Shown in pieces: positions 16,342-22,443 of a stretch of 64,000 nt of DNA (positions are counted from its first letter, which is position 1; each line of letters starts with the position of its first letter). The notes under the pieces are model-generated. The model saw nothing but the letters and a program-made list of their open reading frames with translations. It searched no databases and was not told the DNA's origin. Origin of the DNA: Bradyrhizobium sp. Arg816 (GTDB taxonomy: Bacteria > Pseudomonadota > Alphaproteobacteria > Rhizobiales > Xanthobacteraceae); contig NZ_JAPRAQ010000023.1 in NCBI RefSeq assembly GCF_029989365.1, positions 62,001 through 126,000 of the forward strand. The letters run 5' to 3'. Made by a program: the position numbers and the translations under genes.

Positions 16342-17337
16342 ATGAGAGCACTTGGTTCGAGAGCGCCTGGACGAACATTGGCGCTCGCGATGACGCTGGC
16401 GCTGTCGCTGGCCGCACCCGGCCGCGCGGCGGATACGATCCGCCTTGCAGTGCAGAAGACCGGAACATTCTCCTGGGAGCTGGCCGCGATCCGCGCCGGC
16501 GGGCTCGACAAGGAAGCCGACCTGTCGCTCGACGTCGCCGAGCTCGCGAGCCCCGAGGCCGGCAAGATCGCGCTGCGCGCCGGGAGTGCCGACATCATCC
16601 TGTCGGACTGGCTGTGGGTGTCGCGCGAGCGCGTGCTCGGCGCCAAGCTCACCTTCTATCCGTATTCCAGCGCGCTCGGCGCGGTGATGGTGCCCGCATC
16701 CTCGCCGATCAGGACGCTCGCCGACCTGAAGGGACGGAAGCTTGGCGTCGGCGGCGGCGCGATCGACAAGAGCTGGCTGCTGCTGCAGGCGCGGATGAAA
16801 CAGGACGGCATCGATCTGAAGTCAGATGCGAGCATCGTCTACGGCGCGCCGCCTTTGATCGCCGCCAAGGCCCTCGACGGCGAGATGGATGCGAGCCTCA
16901 ACTTCTGGAATTTCTGTGCGCAGCTCGAGGCCAAGGGTTTTCGCCGCCTCGCCGGCATCGAGGACATTTTGCCGAAGCTGGGGGCCAAGGGCGCGGTGTC
17001 CGCGGTCGGTTATGTCTTCGACGAGAGCTGGGCCGCAAGCCATCGCGATGCGGTGGCGCGCTTCATTGCGATGACCCGCAAGGCCAAGCAGCTGCTGGTC
17101 ACCTCGGACGCCGCCTGGGACAAGATCGCGCCGCTCACCGGCGCGAGCGATCCGGCCATCCTCAAGACCTACCGCGACCACTATCGCGACGGCATTCCGC
17201 GCCGGAGCATCGTGGACGAGGAGGCGGATGCGCGCGTGCTCTATCGCGTGCTCGCCGAGATCGGCGGACGCGACCTGGTCGGGCCGGCGACCGAGCTCGA
17301 TCCCGGCACCTTCTATCACGCAGTCCCCGGAGACTGA
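16342..17337 (+). CDS. NitT/TauT-type ABC transporter substrate-binding protein
   Basis: A 331-residue exported binding protein of the NMT1/SsuA-like family. ATG 16342 puts the signal peptide (RTLALAMTLALSLAAPGRA) at the N terminus; ATG 16291 or 16303 would add 13-17 residues. Family features are TIRLAVQKTGTFSWELAAI, the GKIALRAGSADIILSDW motif near residue 70, and DLKGRKLGVGGG near 130. The NFWNFCAQLEAKGF segment corresponds to the ligand-pocket hinge. It heads a three-gene set with permease and ATPase and shows no nitrate or sulfonate specificity residues I can name. Its location between quinoprotein accessory genes suggests a role in that system (for example uptake of a metal complex or cofactor precursor), which is inference only. 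Confidence 0.85.
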   Translation: MRALGSRAPGRTLALAMTLALSLAAPGRAADTIRLAVQKTGTFSWELAAIRAGGLDKEADLSLDVAELASPEAGKIALRAGSADIILSDWLWVSRERVLGAKLTFYPYSSALGAVMVPASSPIRTLADLKGRKLGVGGGAIDKSWLLLQARMKQDGIDLKSDASIVYGAPPLIAAKALDGEMDASLNFWNFCAQLEAKGFRRLAGIEDILPKLGAKGAVSAVGYVFDESWAASHRDAVARFIAMTRKAKQLLVTSDAAWDKIAPLTGASDPAILKTYRDHYRDGIPRRSIVDEEADARVLYRVLAEIGGRDLVGPATELDPGTFYHAVPGD

Positions 17338-17338
17338 G

Positions 17339-18076
17339 GTGCTGCGTCTTCTCTCGTTTTCCCTATTCCTCGCGACCTGGTGGATTGCGGCGCTGTTCGT
17401 CGGCGGCGCAAAGCTGCCCTCCCCGCCTGCCGTGCTCAACGTCATCATCGCGGAAGCAACGAGCGGCGCCCTGTTCCTGCATCTCGGCGCTACGCTGGCG
17501 CGCGTCGCGCTCGCCTTCGTGCTGGCGATGTCGCTCGGCAGTGCTATCGGCTATTTGATGGGACGGGTGAAGCTCGCCGACCGGCTCGGCGATCCCTGGT
17601 TGATCCTGCTCCTGAACCTGCCGGCGCTGGTCGTGATCGTGCTCGCCTATATCTGGGCCGGCCTGACCGAAGCGGCCGCGATCGCGGCGATCGCCATCAA
17701 CAAGCTGCCGACCGCCATCGTCACCTTGCGCGAGGGCACGCGCGCGCTCGACCGTTCGCTGGACGAGATGGCCACCGTGTTCGCGATGCCGCGCTGGCGC
17801 GCGTTCCGCCACGTCGTGCTGCCGCAGCTTGCGCCCTATATCGCAGCCTCGGCCCGCTCCGGATTGTCGCTGGTATGGAAGATCGTGCTGGTGGCCGAAC
17901 TGCTGGGACGGCCGAACGGCGTCGGCTTCGAGATCGGCGTCGCCTTCCAGCTGTTCGACACGCCGCGACTGCTGGCCTATTCGCTCACCTTCGCGGCCGT
18001 CGTGCTCGTCATCGAAACCTTGCTGGTGCAGCCGTTCGAAGCCCGCGCAACACGGTGGCGGCCCCGTGCGGCTTGA
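17339..18076 (+). CDS. NitT/TauT-type ABC transporter permease
   Basis: A 245-residue inner-membrane permease. It starts with GTG 17339, one base after the previous stop and nine bases after GGAG. Hydrophobic helices are visible at LLSFSLFLATWWIAALFVGG, LARVALAFVLAMSLGSAIGYL, PWLILLLNLPALVVIVLAYIW, AAAIAAIAINKLPTAIV and YSLTFAAVVLVIETLLVQPF (some shortened here). The cytoplasmic EAA-like loop DEMATVFAMPRWRAFRHVVLPQLAP near residue 140-164 is the contact with the ATPase and is typical of SsuC/TauC permeases. It overlaps the next gene by 11 bases. It works with the binding protein upstream and the ATPase downstream. Confidence 0.88.
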   Translation: MLRLLSFSLFLATWWIAALFVGGAKLPSPPAVLNVIIAEATSGALFLHLGATLARVALAFVLAMSLGSAIGYLMGRVKLADRLGDPWLILLLNLPALVVIVLAYIWAGLTEAAAIAAIAINKLPTAIVTLREGTRALDRSLDEMATVFAMPRWRAFRHVVLPQLAPYIAASARSGLSLVWKIVLVAELLGRPNGVGFEIGVAFQLFDTPRLLAYSLTFAAVVLVIETLLVQPFEARATRWRPRAA

Positions 18077-18764
18077 AGTCGATATCTCCGGAAAGACATT
18101 CAGGAGTGCCGCGGGCGAAACGCACGAGGTACTGGCCCCGGTCAGCTTCGCGCTTCAATCCGGTGAGGTCGGCGTTTTGATCGGCCCCTCCGGCTGCGGC
18201 AAGAGCACGATGCTGCGCATCATCCTCGGGCTCGACCGCGATTTCCACGGGACCATCGCGCGTCCACCGGAAGCGCGGATCGGGATGGTGTTCCAGGAGC
18301 CGCGGCTGTTGCCGTGGCGCTCGGTCGAACAGAATGTGCGGCTTGCGGCTCCTGATATCTCCGAAGCGAAGCTGTCGGAACTGTTCAGGATCCTGGAGCT
18401 GGAAGCGCATCGCAGCCACTTTCCCGGCGAATTGTCGCTGGGTCTTGCCCGGCGCGTCGCGCTGGCCCGCGCCTTCGCGGTCGAGCCCGATCTGCTCGTG
18501 CTCGACGAGCCCCTCGCCTCGCTCGACGACGCGCTCGCGGGCCGCCTGCGCGACGAGATCGCGACGCTGGTCGCAAGCCGCCCCATGATGACGCTGCTCG
18601 TCACCCACAGCCTCGACGATGCGGTCCGCCTCGGTGACCGCCTGTTCTTCCTGTCGCCGCAGCCGGCGCGAATTCTGGCAGAAGTGCCCATCAGCATCCC
18701 GCGTGGCGCACGCGGCGACGCAGAGATAGCCACGATTAGGGCGGGCCTCTTGGCGAGGACCTAA
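18066..18764 (+). CDS. NitT/TauT-type ABC transporter ATP-binding protein
   Basis: A 232-residue ATPase starting at GTG 18066, which overlaps the end of the permease gene. Walker A is GPSGCGKST near residue 43, the Q-loop is MVFQEPRLLPWR, Walker B is LLVLDEPLASLDD and the switch histidine is VTHSLDDA. The signature motif reads LSLGLARRVALARA instead of LSGGQ, a departure also seen in some SsuB/TauB relatives; glycine after leucine is kept, so activity is plausible. The protein is shorter than the usual 250-260 residues, ending soon after the switch region. It is the last gene of the transporter set, 92 bases before the pentapeptide-repeat gene. Confidence 0.87.
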   Translation: MRLEVDISGKTFRSAAGETHEVLAPVSFALQSGEVGVLIGPSGCGKSTMLRIILGLDRDFHGTIARPPEARIGMVFQEPRLLPWRSVEQNVRLAAPDISEAKLSELFRILELEAHRSHFPGELSLGLARRVALARAFAVEPDLLVLDEPLASLDDALAGRLRDEIATLVASRPMMTLLVTHSLDDAVRLGDRLFFLSPQPARILAEVPISIPRGARGDAEIATIRAGLLART

Positions 18765-18855
18765 GGTGAACATGGCGGCGAACATGCCGGGCGTGATGCC
18801 TCATAGGCAGCCAGGCAAAGCGCGTGCTAAACAGGACCCGTAGCGGAGCCTGACG

Positions 18856-19650
18856 ATGAAGCGAATGGTCGCCCTCATGACGCTTGGCCTCGCTCTCGTC
18901 GCGACCATGGCGAGCGCGCAGGACATGATGCGTGACGTCGACCTCACGTCACCCGCGATGGTCTCCGCGGAAATGAGCCGGCAGGAGGTCGAGACCATCC
19001 TGGCCAAAGCCAGCGCCGGGGCGCCGGCCGATTTCACCGGCAAGCGGTTGTCGGGGCTTGATCTCTCGGGTCTCGACCTTTCCGCGGCTATTCTCCGTGC
19101 GGCACGACTCAACAAGACAAAACTCGCCGGTGCCCATCTTGATCATGCGATCCTCGATCAGGCGTGGCTGCTGGACGCTGATCTCGCGGGCGCGAGCCTG
19201 AAGGGCGCCAATCTGTTCGCCTCGCAGATGGCGCGCGCGCGTCTGGACGGCGCGGACCTGACCGGTGCTCGCATCGCGGCCGACCTCACCGGCGCAAGCC
19301 TGGTCGGCGCCTCGATCGCGGACGCGCATCTTGGCGCCGATATGCGCAACCAGTCGATGGGGCTGATGCGCGCGGTGCTGAGATCCGCCAATCTGGAACG
19401 GGTGAACGCGCGCAACGCCGACCTGTCGCGCGTCGATCTCGAATTTGCCTCCCTCAAGGGAGCCGATCTGAGCGGTGCATCGCTGAAAAACGCCCAACTC
19501 GGCGGCGCCGACCTGACCGGAGCCACCGTCACTGACGCCGATTTCGAGGGCGCCGATCTCGTCTCGGCGAAGCTGATCGCGCCGATCGGCCTTGACCGCG
19601 CCAGAAATTTCGACAAGGCAAAGAACCGCGAGCGCCTGATCAGGGAATAA
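18856..19650 (+). CDS. Exported pentapeptide-repeat protein
   Basis: A 264-residue protein with a signal peptide (RMVALMTLGLALVATMASAQ). After a short N-terminal helix region (VSAEMSRQEVETILAKASAG) nearly the whole chain is pentapeptide repeats of the A(D/N)LXX form: LSGLDLSGLDLSAAILRAA, ADLAGASLKGANLFA, ADLTGARIAADLTGASLVG, ADLSRVDLEFASLKGADL, ADLTGATVTDADFEGADL and others. Such repeats fold into a right-handed quadrilateral beta-helix. The periplasmic location is unusual, since well-studied pentapeptide proteins such as Qnr are cytoplasmic. The chain ends with basic KAKNRERLIRE. It stands between the ABC transporter and a small acidic periplasmic protein, all on the same strand. Structural or scaffolding role likely, no enzymatic function seen. 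Confidence 0.88.
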   Translation: MKRMVALMTLGLALVATMASAQDMMRDVDLTSPAMVSAEMSRQEVETILAKASAGAPADFTGKRLSGLDLSGLDLSAAILRAARLNKTKLAGAHLDHAILDQAWLLDADLAGASLKGANLFASQMARARLDGADLTGARIAADLTGASLVGASIADAHLGADMRNQSMGLMRAVLRSANLERVNARNADLSRVDLEFASLKGADLSGASLKNAQLGGADLTGATVTDADFEGADLVSAKLIAPIGLDRARNFDKAKNRERLIRE

Positions 19651-19676
19651 CGGGGCGCCTTTGGGAGGATCGGCTG

Positions 19677-20024
19677 ATGCGTTGGTTTCTGGCTTTGATC
19701 GCGTTGTTGACGTTGGCCGGCGAAGCCGCAGCCCAAAGCAAGGGCAAGGGCATCCGGCTCTGGAATCTGACGACGGAGACGATCTCCGGCTTCCAGCTCG
19801 CGCCCGCCGGCAAGACCGAGTGGGGACCGAACCAGTGCCTGAACGACAAGGACAAGGAGGTCGACCACGACGAGCGGCTGCGCATCACCGGCGTCGAGCC
19901 CGGCCGCTACGACGCCAGGGTCAGCTATCCCAACGCGCGGCAGTGCATCGTCCGCGACATCGAGATCAAGGCAGACGCGGTGTTCTCGATCGCCGACAAG
20001 GACCTGAAGGACTGCACGAAATAG
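19677..20024 (+). CDS. Small exported protein with an acidic loop, unknown
   Basis: A 115-residue protein with a signal peptide (FLALIALLTLAGEAAAQ) and a mature domain of about 95 residues. The core reads GIRLWNLTTETISGFQLAP, then an acid-rich loop LNDKDKEVDHDERLRITG at residues 55-72, then RYDARVSYPNARQC and a C-terminal DKDLKDCTK. Three cysteines (near 54, 89 and 113) could give a disulfide. The beta-rich pattern looks like a small immunoglobulin-type domain. The DKDKEVDHDE loop has spaced acidic residues like a Ca or lanthanide site, but it lacks the EF-hand glycine. It lies 26 bases after the pentapeptide gene, probably co-transcribed. No family name is recognised. Confidence 0.7.
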   Translation: MRWFLALIALLTLAGEAAAQSKGKGIRLWNLTTETISGFQLAPAGKTEWGPNQCLNDKDKEVDHDERLRITGVEPGRYDARVSYPNARQCIVRDIEIKADAVFSIADKDLKDCTK

Positions 20025-20029
20025 TTATG

Positions 20030-20163
20030 AGACCCTCATGGTGAGGAGCGCGAAGCGCGTCTCCGGACGATGCTTCGCATCGCCGGGCGAACTATGAAGG
20101 CCCGGCCGATTCAGCTCGGCCTCGATCCTTCGAGACGCCGCTTCGCGGCTCCTCAGGATGAGG
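20030..20163. repeat. REP-like palindromic element, copy B
   Basis: Contains the GACCCTCATGGTG...GCGAAGCGCG...TCTC module (20030-20073) and the ATCCTTCGAGACGC...GGCTCCTCAGGATGAGG hairpin (20125-20163), the same two modules found at 12076-12188 in opposite order. It sits between convergent genes. GATGCTTCGCATC near 20071-20083 makes an additional small hairpin. Confidence 0.75.
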
Positions 20164-20198
20164 GGTTAGAGCACTCAAGACCCGGCAGCGCGAGCGCT

Positions 20199-20408
20199 TC
20201 ATGCCTTGTCGTTCGGGTGCGGATATTCGCAGCGCCACCGCACCGCCTGCCACTTCGGATGGTCGCCGACCCATTGCGCGATATAGGGCGGCGCAGCCAT
20301 CACGCATTGCCTGGGCGACCCCGCAAAGTTGAACACCAGGTGCTGCTCCTCGCAGGTCGCAGGCGAGAGCACCGCACACACAGTCACCACCAGGTCAATC
20401 GGGTTCAT
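20199..20408 (-). CDS. Small hypothetical protein with four cysteines
   Basis: A 69-residue protein from ATG 20408. The first part (MNPIDLVVTVCAVLSPATC) is moderately hydrophobic but is a weak export signal; the rest reads EEQHLVFNFAGSPRQCVMAAPPYIAQW and ends with HPKWQAVRWRCEYP (shown in parts). Four cysteines in a protein this small suggest a disulfide-bonded secreted domain or a metal site. High third-position GC and a similar look to conserved Bradyrhizobium small proteins support it as a real gene, but no family is recognised. It is on the strand opposite the gene at 19.7 kb and about 125 bases downstream of the outer-membrane protein gene. Confidence 0.6.
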   Translation of the reverse strand: MNPIDLVVTVCAVLSPATCEEQHLVFNFAGSPRQCVMAAPPYIAQWVGDHPKWQAVRWRCEYPHPNDKA

Positions 20409-20533
20409 GCCGGGATCCTGTCGCAAGGGGACAATGGAGATTAGCACGAAAGATTACGTTCCGAGGAGCGGGAAGTTTCAAACGGACGGGATGTTCCCGC
20501 TCCCAGCGCGCAGGCAGAGGCGGAACAAACACC

Positions 20534-21400
20534 CTAGAAGTTTACCCCGAACACCAATCGCGCCTGATGACGCTCGAAATTGACGAGGTCGAGATTGCCG
20601 CCCGATCCGGCCGGGCGACCCCAGGCCTGCATGCTCCAGCTCAGGGTGAGCCGCGACTTCTCCGATAGCTGGAAATAGGCGGTCGGACCGACAAACAGCG
20701 CCTGCCCCGAGAACTCGCCGAGGCCGATGCCCTCATACTGGCGGAAGTAGCGCATCTCCCCACCGAGCAGAAAATTGGGGCGCACGCGCACCAAGCCGCC
20801 AAACGCCGCCCCGATCGTCGAACTCTTCTCGGACAGACCTGCCACCTCGAAGCGCGCCCATTCCGGCTGATAGATCAGGTTGAGCGCGCCGATGACGAAG
20901 TTCGGGACCAGCTCGCGGTCGAAAGCGAGCGTGAAATCGGTGCCGTACATCCGCCCCTTCGCGCCGCTGGTCTCGTCGATGCGATCGCCATGGAGTTCGG
21001 CGGCGACAGTCAATCCGAATGGCGCGCGCTCGCGGTCGAGCAGGCGGTAACGCAGGTCGAGCGAGGCGCCCTGGAAATTGAACTGGCGGCGGTCGCCGAT
21101 ATCAGGGACGCCGGTGATGTCATGCAGCGTGGCGGTGCCGCCGACCTCGATACGGAAGTTCGGCAGCGGCACGACTTCGATCTCGACCTCCTGCTGGAGG
21201 GCGCGATAGGTGCCGCCCTTGCCGAAGCGCCCTGTCGTTTGGGTCTGGAATTCGCGCTCACCGGGATTGCCGACGTCGGTGCCGATCATGAAGCCGAAGA
21301 TGTGCTCGGTATCAAAGCTCTCTTCGGCACTGACACACGCCGGTGCAAGCGCAACACCGAACGCAATTGCCGTCCAGATCGTGTGGGCTCCAATGGGCAT
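20534..21400 (-). CDS. Outer-membrane beta-barrel protein of unknown function beside pqqA and lanM
   Basis: About 288 residues from ATG 21400, with a signal peptide (HTIWTAIAFGVALAPACVSA); ATG 21436 would add 12 residues and neither start has a strong ribosome site. The mature protein is rich in alternating aromatic strands (VEIEVVPLPNFRIEVGG, ASLDLRYRLLDRE, FGLTVAAELHGDR, RPNFLLGGEMRYFRQYE, RLTLSWSMQAWG) and ends VFGVNF, the terminal-Phe barrel signal. Twelve or so strands fit the length. It starts 61 bases after the pqqA stop codon on the same strand, making lanM-pqqA-barrel a possible unit. No TonB box or plug is present. A porin-like or secretion role is possible; the association with pqqA is the notable part. 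Confidence 0.75.
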   Translation of the reverse strand: MPIGAHTIWTAIAFGVALAPACVSAEESFDTEHIFGFMIGTDVGNPGEREFQTQTTGRFGKGGTYRALQQEVEIEVVPLPNFRIEVGGTATLHDITGVPDIGDRRQFNFQGASLDLRYRLLDRERAPFGLTVAAELHGDRIDETSGAKGRMYGTDFTLAFDRELVPNFVIGALNLIYQPEWARFEVAGLSEKSSTIGAAFGGLVRVRPNFLLGGEMRYFRQYEGIGLGEFSGQALFVGPTAYFQLSEKSRLTLSWSMQAWGRPAGSGGNLDLVNFERHQARLVFGVNF

Positions 21401-21460
21401 TGCGAACACTACCACGGCTTCGACGGCGTTCGCCATCGAAGCCGCGGCAGGTCGTCAGTC

Positions 21461-21541
21461 TTACTTGCGCGCAGCGCAGGCGTACATGTTGATTTCCATG
21501 CCGACCGGCACTTCCACGATCTTCGGAGCTTTCCAAGCCAT
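21461..21541 (-). CDS. pqqA: PQQ precursor peptide PqqA
   Basis: A 26-residue peptide read from ATG 21541 to TAA 21461. It begins MAWKAPKIVEVPVG and continues MEINMYACAARK; the EINMY segment has the Glu (position 16) and Tyr (position 20) that PqqE and PqqD cross-link to make pyrroloquinoline quinone, the cofactor of all three alcohol dehydrogenases in this window. GGGAG lies about six bases upstream of the ATG. The peptide is complete and typical in length. No pqqB, C, D or E follows; the next gene on the strand is an outer-membrane protein. The rest of the pathway must be elsewhere in the genome, possibly with a second pqqA. Confidence 0.95.
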   Translation of the reverse strand: MAWKAPKIVEVPVGMEINMYACAARK

Positions 21542-21712
21542 TCGGGTCTCCCAAGGGTATTGAGCGCGACATCGCGCGGGGCAAAACCTAGGGCTGCGTC
21601 AGGTGCAGCGCAAGTCTGGAATCGAAGCGCAAACACAGCGAACTGTCGCATTATGCTCGCGAATTTCCCTCTCGGGCAAATCACCTTCGCTCCCAGTCAA
21701 GCGCCGCGTCTC

Positions 21713-22105
21713 TCACCGCAACAAGCGCAGCAGCGCGCGGCCGGCGCGCGAGTTCAGCTCCTTCGCATCCAGCGTTCCGTCCTTGTCGGGATTCGCTGCG
21801 TTGAAGCGCTGCTCCACCACCGCGAGATATTCGTCGAGCGTGAGAGTCCCGTCGCGATCGGGATCGGCGGCGGCGAGTTCTTTCGCCGTTAACCGTCCGC
21901 GCAATTCACGCGCGTCCAGCGTGCCGTCGTGATCGGGATCGAGCTTTGCGAACAGCGCGGCGGCCGCCTTCTTCACCTCGGCGAGATCGAGCGTGCCGTC
22001 ATTGTCGGTATCGAACATCTTTACGGCGTTGCCGGAAGCAGCCCACGCGGGACCGGACAGCACTGCAATCGTGAGCGCAAGCGCAACTGAGCGACGTGAA
22101 ATCAT
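21713..22105 (-). CDS. lanM: Lanmodulin, lanthanide-binding four-EF-hand periplasmic protein
   Basis: A 130-residue protein; ATG 22105 follows AGGAGGG. Signal peptide about 1-23 (SVALALTIAVLSGPAWAA). Four EF loops are visible: DTDNDGTLDLAE (32-43), DPDHDGTLDARE (56-67), DPDRDGTLTLDE (81-92) and NPDKDGTLDAKE (105-116). The loops are separated by only 12-13 residues, and position 2 is proline in three of four; both traits define lanmodulin as against calmodulin. Like the Methylorubrum protein, the fourth loop starts with Asn. Differences are Thr for Pro in loop 1 and Thr for Asp at position 9 of loop 3. It should bind lanthanides in the periplasm with very high affinity. It lies 171 bases upstream of pqqA and is divergent from the ExaF-like dehydrogenase gene. 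Confidence 0.93.
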   Translation of the reverse strand: MISRRSVALALTIAVLSGPAWAASGNAVKMFDTDNDGTLDLAEVKKAAAALFAKLDPDHDGTLDARELRGRLTAKELAAADPDRDGTLTLDEYLAVVEQRFNAANPDKDGTLDAKELNSRAGRALLRLLR

Positions 22106-22443
22106 CAAACCCTCCTGACCAGACCCCGATTCGCACGGGATCGAAACGACATAAGTCTACAAGCGAGCCCCGGTTCAAGTCCGGAATTGCAACCTGCGCA
22201 CCGCACAACTCGCGGAACCCGACTGCCCGAGCAGAGCGGCCGAAGCCGGCACCGCTTCATGCCACGGAATTTTTTCAGCGTCTGCGCACAAGTGAAAGTC
22301 GGTTGTCAGGTTTCCGTCAGGTGACCGGCATCTGGCATCCAACATATCGTCAGCGCGTTTACGACTTTCGTATTGACGGTTTTTGCAATCGGGCGGAGTG
22401 TTGCTACCGCAGCGTCAAAAGGCGCGCATATTGGGAGGAACGG
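22106..22443. promoter_or_regulatory. Divergent regulatory region between lanM and the ExaF-like gene
   Basis: A 338-base gene-free region between divergently transcribed genes, so it should hold both promoters. Two direct copies of GTCAGGT (22305-22311 and 22316-22322) are spaced exactly 11 bases apart, about 120 bases before the ExaF-like start, the spacing expected for a regulator binding one face of the helix. TTGACG at 22373-22378 could be a -35 element. The ribosome site GGGAGG precedes ATG 22444. Assignments are tentative. Confidence 0.5.

Noticed and set aside
21713..22105. Calmodulin-like or generic calcium EF-hand protein
   Set aside because: Loop spacing of 12-13 residues, Pro at loop position 2, Asn-first fourth loop and the neighbouring quinoprotein genes all point to lanmodulin.
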